Source: Clostridia bacterium
GTDB lineage: Bacteria > Bacillota > Clostridia > Oscillospirales > QAKW01
Assembly (NCBI GenBank): GCA_017442025.1
Contig: JAFSBD010000158.1
Location: forward strand, 1 to 10,055
Direction of reading: 5' to 3'
DNA: 10,055 nt
In this document: piece after piece, positions 1-5,393 of the stretch
How positions within the stretch are numbered: position 1 is the stretch's first letter
Layout of the letters: every line of letters begins with the position of its first letter
Position numbers and translations under genes: made by a program
The notes under the pieces: model-generated
What the model was told of the DNA's origin: nothing
The model's input: the letters and a program-made list of their open reading frames with translations, nothing else
Databases searched by the model: none

Positions 1-94
1 ATGTTATAGTATAGCCACTAAATTGAAAGGACGAACTTTTCAAACGATGGATAGCGACAGTAGCGACGATAACCGTTGCTTTGCCTTGAATGAT

Positions 95-137
95 AAGCAT
101 ACCTACACCCGATAAAAAGGGATAGGTATGCTTTTTT
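95..137 (+). terminator. Intrinsic terminator of an upstream transcript
   Basis: An 11-bp perfect stem (AAGCATACCTA at 95-105 with TAGGTATGCTT at 123-133) is followed by a T run at 132-137. The loop can add a further CCC/GGG pairing (108-110 with 119-121). It ends whatever transcript enters from the left. No convincing reading frame is seen in bases 1-94: a frame open from base 2 runs into the hairpin and stops at 113-115, but it has no recognisable product. Confidence 0.85.
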
Positions 138-152
138 GCGTCTATTTTCGTT

Positions 153-181
153 TTGCAAAGCCTTTTATAAAAAAGTATTAT
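153..181 (+). promoter_or_regulatory. Probable vegetative promoter for the CNNM/HlyC gene
   Basis: TTGCAA (153-158), a 17-bp spacer and TATTAT (176-181) fit a sigma-A type promoter (4/6 and 5/6 matches). The expected start near 188 lies just before the ribosome binding site AAGGAG (189-194), which would give a very short leader. Confidence 0.5.
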
Positions 182-205
182 TAAATTGAAGGAGAATTAC
201 TTACT

Positions 206-1483
206 ATGGACCCGGACCCTGCTGCGTTTCCCTTATGGAACTACATTTTGTTTATGGCGCTCTGCCTGATCGGCTCGGCTTATTTTTCCGCCACCGAAAC
301 CGCCTTTTCCTCGCTGAATAAAACGCGGCTCAAGGCAATGGTGGAAAACGGCAATCAACGCGCCGAAAGAACTTTGAAGTTAGCCGAAAAATACGATCGG
401 TTGATCTCCACCATTTTGATTGGTAATAATATTGTCAATATCCTGATCTCTTCTTTAGGCACCGTTTTGTTTTTGCACTATGCACCCAAAAACGGCGCGA
501 CCATCTCAACGGTGGTTGTTACCGTTTTGGTCTTGATCTTCGGCGAGATCACCCCTAAGAGTATTGCCAAGGATGTGCCTGAAAAATTTGCGATGTTTTC
601 CACTCCGCTGCTGCAACTCTTTATCTGGTTGCTGATGCCCCTCAACTTTATCTTCGGCGGCTGGAAAAAACTCATTACCAAACTCTTCAAATTGGAAGAA
701 GATACCAAAATGAGCCAGGAAGAACTGCTGATGCTGGTGGAAGAGGTTCAGCAGGAGGGCGGTATCGATGAGGATGAAGGCGACCTGCTGAAAAATGCCA
801 TCGAGTTTTCCGAGCGGAAGGCGGAGGATATCCTTACCCACCGCACCGATCTGGTAGCGCTGAGTATCGATACCGATAAAAAGGAAATTTCCAAGCAGTT
901 CTATGAAAGTCAATTTTCCCGCCTGCTGGTTTATGAAGAAAATATTGATAATATCGTCGGTGTCATCCACCAAAAGGATTTCTATACCGAAAACGGCATC
1001 ACCGAAAAGAGCATCCGCGATATTATGACACCCCCCATCTTCATCCAGCAAAGCGAACGTATCAACGATATCTTGCAGGAACTGCAAAAGAATAAATCCC
1101 ATATCGCCGTTGTTCTGGATGAATACGGCGGAACCTTCGGAATCGTTACCATGGAAGATATTCTGGAGGAGCTGGTCGGCGAGATCTGGGACGAGCATGA
1201 TGAGGTCGTTGAAGAATACCGCCAGCAGGGCGAAGATACCTGGATCGTTGACTGCATGGTCAACTTAGAGGATTTCTGCGAATACTTTGATTTCGAGCTG
1301 GCCGAAGAGGCCGAAAGCCTTTCCCTCGGCGGATGGGTGATGGAGCGGTTGGAAAAGGTTCCCGAAGTGGGGGATTCCTTCCAATATGACCGCCTGACCA
1401 TAACGGTAACGGAGACCGATTTCCATCGAGTGGATTATGTTCAAGTTATATGCCCCCCTAAGGTAGAGGAAGAAAACGAATAA
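206..1483 (+). CDS. CNNM/CorB-HlyC family membrane protein (DUF21, CBS pair, CorC_HlyC domain)
   Basis: This is a 425-residue integral membrane protein of the hemolysin-C/CNNM superfamily, whose characterised bacterial members (CorB/CorC, MpfA type) act in magnesium export or resistance. The domain order is complete. A DUF21 membrane domain (about residues 12-160) has four hydrophobic segments (about 13-32, 66-90, 98-113, 128-151) and the conserved GEITPKS motif at 113-119. A tandem CBS pair follows (about 205-260 and 268-325), including VLDEYGGTFGIVTMEDILEE at 303-322. A C-terminal CorC_HlyC domain occupies about 345-416. CBS pairs in this family bind adenine nucleotide-magnesium. The ATG at 206 is preceded by AAGGAG (189-194) with an 11-base gap, slightly long but with no better start. 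The gene stands alone and ends at the convergent terminator 1611-1643. A palindromic repeat begins in its last codons. The older name hemolysin is historical; ion transport is the likelier role. Confidence 0.93.
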   Translation: MDPDPAAFPLWNYILFMALCLIGSAYFSATETAFSSLNKTRLKAMVENGNQRAERTLKLAEKYDRLISTILIGNNIVNILISSLGTVLFLHYAPKNGATISTVVVTVLVLIFGEITPKSIAKDVPEKFAMFSTPLLQLFIWLLMPLNFIFGGWKKLITKLFKLEEDTKMSQEELLMLVEEVQQEGGIDEDEGDLLKNAIEFSERKAEDILTHRTDLVALSIDTDKKEISKQFYESQFSRLLVYEENIDNIVGVIHQKDFYTENGITEKSIRDIMTPPIFIQQSERINDILQELQKNKSHIAVVLDEYGGTFGIVTMEDILEELVGEIWDEHDEVVEEYRQQGEDTWIVDCMVNLEDFCEYFDFELAEEAESLSLGGWVMERLEKVPEVGDSFQYDRLTITVTETDFHRVDYVQVICPPKVEEENE

Positions 1484-1576
1484 AATCGGCGCCTTTTCCG
1501 TTTTTTCATCCTCGATGTATCGACATACATCTTCGGCTGAAGAAAACGAAAAATCCATCCGATTTAATCCGTTTTC
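1472..1576. repeat. Palindromic intergenic element, copy 1
   Basis: An 18-bp inverted repeat with 16 matches (1472-1489 with 1559-1576) encloses two nested stems: 1499-1506 with 1541-1548, and the hairpin GATGTAT-CGAC-ATACATC at 1514-1531. Its core GTATCGACATAC (1517-1528), followed by CTTCGG and then GAAAACGAAAA, is shared with a second element at 5270-5370 in the same layout. The left arm covers the last codons and stop of the preceding gene. It has no T run, so it is not an ordinary terminator. It may be a MITE/REP-like element or a structured 3' RNA. Confidence 0.7.
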
Positions 1577-1610
1577 AATTCGTTGTTAAAAATTTGTTTG
1601 AGAAAAAATA

Positions 1611-1643
1611 AAAATGGCGTAGCCCACAGGCTACGCCATTTTT
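1611..1643. terminator. Bidirectional terminator between convergent genes
   Basis: A 14-bp perfect stem (1611-1624 with 1629-1642) around a CACA loop is flanked by A and T tracts on both sides. It can stop transcription arriving from the CNNM/HlyC gene on the plus strand and from the NhaC-family gene on the minus strand, whose stop codon is only seven bases away at 1650-1652. Confidence 0.93.
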
Positions 1644-1649
1644 GTTTGC

Positions 1650-3233
1650 TTATTTATTTTTGGTAATGGCCTTGATGGCGAAGAGAACGCCGAGAGTCAG
1701 CAGGAGGGAGAAGCCCAAAACGATATAGACATTCTGGACAAAACCGGCCAGCAGATAGCCAACCAGCGAAATACCTGCAACAGTCAGCGCATAGGGCAGC
1801 TGAGTGGAAACGTGGTTGATATGGTTGCATTGGGCACCCGCCGAGCTCATGATGGTGGTATCGGAGATGGGGGAGCAATGGTCGCCGCAGACCGAACCGG
1901 CCAAGCAGGCAGACATCCCGATGATGCCCAGCTCGCTGCCAACCGGGAAGATGGCCAAAACGATGGGAATCAGAATACCAAAGGTACCCCAAGAGGTGCC
2001 GGTGGAGAAGGAGATGCCGCAGGCTACCAGGAAGATGATGGCGGGCAGGAAGCTTTGCAGGGCCCCTGCATTTGCCAGCGCTTCTTTAACAAAAGCATCG
2101 GAATCCAAAAGGCCGGTCATATTCTTCAGGGTGGTGGCCATGGTCAGGATCAAAATAGCGGGAACCATAGCGATAAAGCCCTTGGGCACGCAGGCCATAG
2201 CATCCTTAAAGGAGATCAGGCGGCGGGCCATAAAGTAGATCAGGGTAATAACCAGCGCGATCAGGCCGCCCCAGGGCAGGCCAACGGTTGCATCGGTATC
2301 ACCGAAGGCGGTGATGAAGTTGGCGGAAAAATTACCGCCTGCGCCGATATAGAAGAGGGCAAAAACGCAAATGGCAATCAGGATAAGAATGGGGAAGACC
2401 AGGTCGATCACCTTTGCTTTGGGAGAACCCTCCTCCAGCTCATCGGCATCGCCCTTATGCTCGCCGGTGGTGAAAAGATCGCCCTTATCGGCGTTCATTT
2501 CATGGAGCTTCATCGGGCCGTAATCGAATTTCATCAGGGTGATGGCAATGATGAAAACAAAGGTCATCAGGGAATAAAGGTTATAGGGAATTGCCTGCAC
2601 AAACAGGCTGAGCCCTTCCCCTTCGGGGGCGTAAGAAGAAACGGCGGCCGCCCAAGAAGAGATGGGCGCGATCATGCAGACCGGTGCGGCGGTGGCATCG
2701 ATCAGATAAGCCAGCTTGGAGCGGGAGATCTTTGCCTTATCGGTAACCGGGCGCATAACAGCACCAACGGTGAGGCAGTTGAAATAATCGTCGATAAAGA
2801 TCAAAACGCCGAAGGCGAAGGTGGCCAGAGATGCGCCGATCTTGGTCTTGACGTGCTTGGCCGCCCAGTTGCCGAAGGCGCGGGAGCCGCCTGCTTTATT
2901 CAGCAGAGCAACGATGATGCCCAAAATAACTAAGAAGGCGAAGATGCCGGCACTGCCGGAAACGGCACTGATGAAGCCTTCGCTGGTGATGGAATCCACC
3001 GTTTTGAGGGGGCTGAAGCCGGTGGCAAGCAGACCGCCCATCAGGATACCCACAAACAGCGAGGAATAAACCTCTTTGGTGATCAGCGCCAGGCCGATCG
3101 CGATCACCGGCGGGAACAGGGACCAAAGCGTACCGACCGGCGCGGTAATGGAGCCGGTAAATGCGCAAAGGATGCCGAACGCAACAACGAATGCAACGAT
3201 CAGCAGCTTGGGAAGTAACTTTTTGAATTGCAT
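1650..3233 (-). CDS. NhaC-superfamily transporter, probable LysW-type lysine transporter
   Basis: This 527-residue polytopic membrane protein belongs to the NhaC superfamily, usually annotated as Na+/H+ antiporter. Visible family motifs are FIDDYFNCLTVG (146-157), STGTSWGTFGI (410-420) and GDHCSPISDTT (450-460). Many hydrophobic helices are split by a charged cytoplasmic-type loop at about 238-272. The ATG at 3233 has an ideal AGGAGG (3241-3246) seven bases upstream. The decisive context is the lysine riboswitch immediately upstream on the same strand. NhaC-superfamily genes under L-box control were predicted by comparative genomics to be lysine transporters (called LysW), so lysine uptake is the better inferred role, probably coupled to Na+ or H+. 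The superfamily assignment is secure; the substrate is an inference from regulation, not from binding-site residues. The gene is monocistronic and ends at the shared terminator. Confidence 0.93.
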   Translation of the reverse strand: MQFKKLLPKLLIVAFVVAFGILCAFTGSITAPVGTLWSLFPPVIAIGLALITKEVYSSLFVGILMGGLLATGFSPLKTVDSITSEGFISAVSGSAGIFAFLVILGIIVALLNKAGGSRAFGNWAAKHVKTKIGASLATFAFGVLIFIDDYFNCLTVGAVMRPVTDKAKISRSKLAYLIDATAAPVCMIAPISSWAAAVSSYAPEGEGLSLFVQAIPYNLYSLMTFVFIIAITLMKFDYGPMKLHEMNADKGDLFTTGEHKGDADELEEGSPKAKVIDLVFPILILIAICVFALFYIGAGGNFSANFITAFGDTDATVGLPWGGLIALVITLIYFMARRLISFKDAMACVPKGFIAMVPAILILTMATTLKNMTGLLDSDAFVKEALANAGALQSFLPAIIFLVACGISFSTGTSWGTFGILIPIVLAIFPVGSELGIIGMSACLAGSVCGDHCSPISDTTIMSSAGAQCNHINHVSTQLPYALTVAGISLVGYLLAGFVQNVYIVLGFSLLLTLGVLFAIKAITKNK

Positions 3234-3264
3234 GGAATTTCCTCCTATAATAATGATACAAAAT

Positions 3265-3297
3265 AAAAAACCTGCAAAAGAGAGGCTCTTTTGCAGG
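3265..3297 (-). terminator. Riboswitch-controlled intrinsic terminator
   Basis: On the minus strand a 12-bp perfect stem (plus-strand 3286-3297 with 3271-3282, loop of three bases) is followed by six U residues (3265-3270), 19 bases upstream of the ribosome binding site. A 7-nt segment at the 3' edge of the aptamer (plus 3310-3316) is complementary to the upstream terminator arm (plus 3287-3293) and can form a competing antiterminator. Lysine binding should stabilise the aptamer, release the terminator and switch the transporter gene off. Confidence 0.93.
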
Positions 3298-3309
3298 AAA
3301 TTTCCAAAT

Positions 3310-3493
3310 CAAAAGATGGCACTCCGCATAGGGCGATAAAGCTAATGCGACAGTCCGACGCATTTTTTGCGCCGGCCCAGCTACGCTTTTAAGGGGGTGG
3401 GGAGCAAAAGCGCAACTTCGGCAATACCCCCTTTCGCGATCCGCTGATTACCCCTTGAGGATCGGTACTTATGAGTATTGCGCCTCCATTCTA
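3310..3493 (-). ncRNA. Lysine (L-box) riboswitch aptamer
   Basis: Read on the minus strand, the conserved L-box blocks appear in order: GGAGGCGC, AAGTACC, GAAAGGGGG, GCCGAAG, GCTGGGCC, GGACTGTCGC and finally GGAGTGCCATC closing P1. Visible helices are P2 (GCAATAC with GTATTGC), P3 (GCGCTTTT with AAAAGCGT), P4 (around CCGGCGCA/TGCGTCGG) and P5 (CGCAT with ATGCG). The P2 loop AAGGGG (plus 3451-3456) is exactly complementary to CCCCTT in the P3 loop (plus 3391-3396), matching the known kissing-loop contact of this class. It is followed by the terminator/antiterminator platform and the NhaC-family gene. P1 looks short (about four strong pairs). Confidence 0.96.
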
Positions 3494-3500
3494 TGATCGA

Positions 3501-3530
3501 ATGTTAACATATAAGTATAGGGATTGTCAA
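3501..3530 (-). promoter_or_regulatory. Promoter of the riboswitch-transporter transcript
   Basis: Minus-strand TTGACA (plus 3525-3530) is followed after 18 bases by TAACAT (plus 3501-3506); a TTAACA reading gives 17 bases. The expected start near 3494 is directly in front of the first aptamer helix. Confidence 0.7.
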
Positions 3531-3546
3531 TATATTCGGCGAAAAA

Positions 3547-4125
3547 TCAGTCGATAATGCTCTGAAATGCCACCGCTTTCCCTAAAATCTTAATGCGCTC
3601 CAATTCCGCACCCTGATAAATCAGCGGGGCATAGCGGGGATTTTCCGCATGGAGCGCAAACTTTTTTTCCTTTGGATCATAATAGACCCGCTTTAAGGTG
3701 GCGGTATCTTCGATCACTACCGCGGCGATCTCGCCGTTGGCCACGGCATCCTGCTTTTTTATAAAAACAAGATCCCCTTCCGCGATCCGCGCGCCGATCA
3801 TACTATCGCCCTTCGCCCGCAGGCAAAAATCCGCCTCGATGGAGCTTTCGGCATAAACGCCCTTCTCCTCCGCGGCAAAGATGGGCTCGCCGCAGGCGAT
3901 CTCCCCCAAAAGGGGAAGCTTTCTTTTTCCTTCGTTGCCCAATAAATAATCGGCGTCCACGCCGAAAAGGGTGCAAAGGGTCTGCAGGGTGGCAAAGCTT
4001 GGCTCCCGTTCCCCCCGTTCATACATATTAATACTGCTCTTGGAAATGCCGACCTCCCGCGCTAATGAATTTTGAGAGAGGCCCTGTTGCTTCCGCAACT
4101 GCTTTAACCGTTTGGAAAAATCCAT
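3547..4125 (-). CDS. XRE-family repressor with LexA-like S24 self-cleavage domain
   Basis: This is a 192-residue DNA-binding repressor. Residues 1-63 form an XRE (Cro/CI) helix-turn-helix domain: RLKQLRKQQGLSQNSLA, then the recognition region VGISKSSINMYERGEREPS, ending DYLLG. Residues 70-190 form an S24/LexA-like domain with the cleavage dipeptide Cys78-Gly79 in GEIACGEP, the nucleophile Ser108 in KGDSM and the general-base Lys145 in TLKRVY. The catalytic dyad is therefore intact, and RecA-stimulated or other induced self-cleavage is expected. A longer reading from an ATG at 4188 exists, but it would begin upstream of the predicted promoter. The ATG at 4125 has GAGGTGA (4131-4137) five bases upstream and starts the domain normally, so I chose it. 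The gene faces away from spo0A, and its own promoter holds an operator-like repeat, suggesting autorepression. It may belong to a mobile element or a stress circuit; no phage genes are visible here. Confidence 0.93.
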   Translation of the reverse strand: MDFSKRLKQLRKQQGLSQNSLAREVGISKSSINMYERGEREPSFATLQTLCTLFGVDADYLLGNEGKRKLPLLGEIACGEPIFAAEEKGVYAESSIEADFCLRAKGDSMIGARIAEGDLVFIKKQDAVANGEIAAVVIEDTATLKRVYYDPKEKKFALHAENPRYAPLIYQGAELERIKILGKAVAFQSIID

Positions 4126-4144
4126 ATTGTTCACCTCATGGTGA

Positions 4145-4173
4145 ATTATACACAATATGTGCTCGATTGTCAA
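4145..4173 (-). promoter_or_regulatory. Perfect-consensus promoter of the XRE-S24 repressor
   Basis: Minus-strand TTGACA (plus 4168-4173), exactly 17 bases, then TATAAT (plus 4145-4150). The spacer itself (4151-4167) is the first copy of a 17-bp operator-like repeat. The expected start, about 4138, gives a leader of only about 13 bases before the start codon. Confidence 0.9.
4151..4167. promoter_or_regulatory. Operator-like repeat A (repressor promoter)
   Basis: CACAATATGTGCTCGAT fills the spacer between the -35 and -10 boxes of the repressor promoter. It contains the palindrome CACA-N3-TGTG and matches repeat B (4214-4230) at 14 of 17 positions in the same orientation. Binding here would block the repressor's own promoter. 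That the XRE-S24 protein is the binder is inferred from position. Confidence 0.7.
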
Positions 4174-4181
4174 TCGGGGGA

Positions 4182-4210
4182 TTGACAAAGGAAATCACAC
4201 TTGCTATAAT
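4182..4210 (+). promoter_or_regulatory. Perfect-consensus rightward promoter towards spo0A
   Basis: TTGACA (4182-4187), a 17-bp spacer and TATAAT (4205-4210) lie on the plus strand, back to back with the repressor promoter; the two -35 regions form a 9-bp inverted repeat (4167-4175 with 4180-4188). The expected start is about 4217. The first recognisable gene downstream is spo0A, giving an approximately 275-base leader with no clear terminator in between. Confidence 0.88.
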
Positions 4211-4213
4211 GAA

Positions 4214-4230
4214 CACATAATGTACTCGAT
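4214..4230. promoter_or_regulatory. Operator-like repeat B (over the rightward start site)
   Basis: CACATAATGTACTCGAT matches repeat A at 14 of 17 positions. It begins four bases after the TATAAT of the rightward promoter, covering the predicted transcription start. A repressor bound here would block the transcript leading to spo0A. Centre-to-centre spacing to repeat A is 63 bp, about six DNA turns, so looping or cooperative binding is possible. Confidence 0.65.
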
Positions 4231-4349
4231 GATGAAAAGCAAACCGATCATGTGGAATGCCGCGGGGGAAAGCTGCTCAACCCTCGGGCAAATCGGGAGG
4301 CTTGGGCCAAGGCTTGCCAACGTTCCTTCTCCGGCGGATGGCGGGTTTT
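4231..4349. other. Leader region without a supported gene
   Basis: This lies between the rightward promoter and the spo0A-proximal sites. A 47-codon frame (4220-4363) would start about at the transcription start and has no ribosome binding site. No known riboswitch signature or strong terminator was recognised. Confidence 0.4.
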
Positions 4350-4376
4350 GGAGCAATTTTTAGATTTTTTTTGAAT
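4350..4376 (+). promoter_or_regulatory. Candidate sigma-H promoter of spo0A
   Basis: GGAGCAATT (4350-4358), 11 bases, then TTTGAAT (4370-4376) resembles the sigma-H pattern RnAGGAwWW-N11/12-RnnGAAT with one mismatch in each box. In Bacillus subtilis the sporulation promoter of spo0A is sigma-H dependent. The position about 115 bases before the start codon is suitable. The run of T between the boxes makes a chance match possible. Confidence 0.4.
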
Positions 4377-4386
4377 GCGGACACTA

Positions 4387-4393
4387 TTCGACA
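4387..4393 (-). promoter_or_regulatory. Candidate 0A box upstream of spo0A
   Basis: TTCGACA on the plus strand is the reverse complement of TGTCGAA, the core of the Spo0A-binding box. It lies about 100 bases before the spo0A start and just downstream of the candidate sigma-H promoter, so it suggests autoregulation. A single 7-bp match is weak alone. Confidence 0.5.
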
Positions 4394-4453
4394 GCATCTT
4401 CTGAAAGAAATTGCTATCATTTGAGCAAAAGGGGCGAAAACAGCCGCCCTGCA

Positions 4454-4470
4454 TTCCGCGTTAAGCGGAA
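4454..4470 (+). promoter_or_regulatory. Small hairpin before the spo0A ribosome binding site
   Basis: TTCCGC (4454-4459) pairs with GCGGAA (4465-4470) around a five-base loop, ending six bases before GAGGAGG (4476-4482). A second possible stem, GGGCG with CGCCC, lies at 4432-4449. They may shape translation initiation of spo0A; no known regulatory class was recognised. Confidence 0.35.
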
Positions 4471-4491
4471 AAACTGAGGAGGACTACATAG

Positions 4492-5271
4492 ATGAAAGAA
4501 ATGTTTGAGAAGATGACGATGGTGTTGCTGCAATCTGATGAGGAGGCAGCAGCCTATAATCGGGAACGCTTCACCGAGCTGGGGCTGGAGGTGCTGGGGC
4601 TTTGCACCGAGGGGCAGGATGCAGTTCGGATCATAACAGAACTTCAGCCCGATATTGCGCTGATGGATAGTTTTTTGCCCGGCAGAAGCAGTTGTGATAT
4701 TCTCGAAGGCATGCAGGAAGTGGGCTACCGCAAGGAAACGGTTTTTGCGGTTTTATCCCAGGTGGCCAACGACCGCATGGCCCAAAAGGTGATGGCAGCA
4801 GGCGGCGATCTTTTTATTCTGATGCCGCTGGACTATCAGTTTATCCGCGACCGCTTCAAAGTTTTATTGGATAAAAAGCGGGCGGGCAAGGAAGAGCCCA
4901 TGGACGAAGGCCAATTTGAATTGGAACGGTATGTGGCCGAGCTGATGCATGAGGTAGGTGTCCCCGCCCATATCCGCGGCTACGACTATATTCGCGATTC
5001 CATCATGCTTTCCCTCAACGATCGCAATATGCTCAAAGCCATTACCAAAGATCTTTATCCCACCGTTGCCAAAAATAATAATACCACTGCCTCCCGCGTG
5101 GAGCGCGCCATCCGCCATGCCATCGAGGTGGCCTGGGGCCGCGGAGATATCGATACCCTCAATGCCATTTTCGGTTTCACTGTTAAAAGCTCCAAGGGGA
5201 AGCCGACGAACGGCGAATTTATCTCGATGCTGACAGAGAGGATTCGCCTCGACCGAAAAATAGCGGTATAA
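4492..5271 (+). CDS. spo0A: Spo0A homologue with degenerate receiver domain
   Basis: This 259-residue homologue of the sporulation master regulator has the right length and two-domain layout. The C-terminal DNA-binding domain (about 143-256) is strongly conserved: HEVGVPAHIRGYDYIRD (153-169), LYPTVAK (188-194), NTTASRVERAIRHAIEVAW (197-215) and GKPTNGEFI (236-244). The N-terminal receiver (about 9-127) keeps the phospho-acceptor Asp59 in LMDS and a hydroxyl residue at the switch position (Ser89). Against Bacillus Spo0A, however, the acidic pair Asp10-Asp11 is Ser15-Asp16, and the invariant Lys of ILKP is Met111 in ILMPLD. Phosphorylation by the usual route may be impaired or altered. The ATG at 4492 has GAGGAGG nine bases upstream (4476-4482). 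The gene stands alone; the common partner spoIVB is not next to it. Regulation probably involves the sites at 4182-4230, 4350-4376 and 4387-4393. Whether the cell has another, canonical Spo0A cannot be seen here. Confidence 0.93.
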   Translation: MKEMFEKMTMVLLQSDEEAAAYNRERFTELGLEVLGLCTEGQDAVRIITELQPDIALMDSFLPGRSSCDILEGMQEVGYRKETVFAVLSQVANDRMAQKVMAAGGDLFILMPLDYQFIRDRFKVLLDKKRAGKEEPMDEGQFELERYVAELMHEVGVPAHIRGYDYIRDSIMLSLNDRNMLKAITKDLYPTVAKNNNTTASRVERAIRHAIEVAWGRGDIDTLNAIFGFTVKSSKGKPTNGEFISMLTERIRLDRKIAV

Positions 5272-5370
5272 ACCGTTGAAATCGAGCGCTTTTTCGATTT
5301 TCCGGTCTTGACGTATCGACATACGCCTTCGGTAAGAGAAAACGAAAATCTCATCCCATTTGAACGGTTT
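5270..5370. repeat. Palindromic intergenic element, copy 2
   Basis: A 13-bp terminal inverted repeat with one mismatch (AAACCGTTGAAAT at 5270-5282 with 5358-5370) encloses a middle stem (5295-5302 with 5338-5344, one bulge) and a central hairpin over GTATCGACATAC (5313-5324). Core and spacing match copy 1 (1472-1576): 45/48 bases from core to the ends there, 43/46 here. The central stem shows a compensatory change, T-A in copy 1 (1516-1529) to C-G here (5312-5325). It starts inside the spo0A stop codon. Confidence 0.7.
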
Positions 5371-5393
5371 TGGGGAAAGAATAGGATAAGGCC

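Noticed and set aside
506..1198. Minus-strand open frame opposite the CNNM/HlyC gene
   Set aside because: It is antisense to a complete, recognisable protein with conserved domains and has no ribosome binding site or family match.
1514..1531. Spo0A-binding (0A) box in the palindromic repeats
   Set aside because: The loops contain ATCGACA, one mismatch from TTCGACA, but the base lies in the conserved hairpin core and the position after stop codons is wrong for control of initiation.
1812..2933. Long plus-strand open frame opposite the NhaC-family gene
   Set aside because: It is a shadow of the transporter gene: low-complexity composition, no start signals and no domain recognised, while the minus strand shows clear family motifs.
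4126..4188. N-terminal extension of the repressor to an upstream ATG
   Set aside because: The extension crosses the predicted -10 box, spacer and -35 box of the gene's own promoter, while the ATG at 4125 has a good ribosome binding site and the normal family start.
4220..4363. 47-codon frame just downstream of the rightward promoter
   Set aside because: It would start almost at the transcription start, has no ribosome binding site at any of its ATG codons and shows no protein family features; repeat B overlaps its start.
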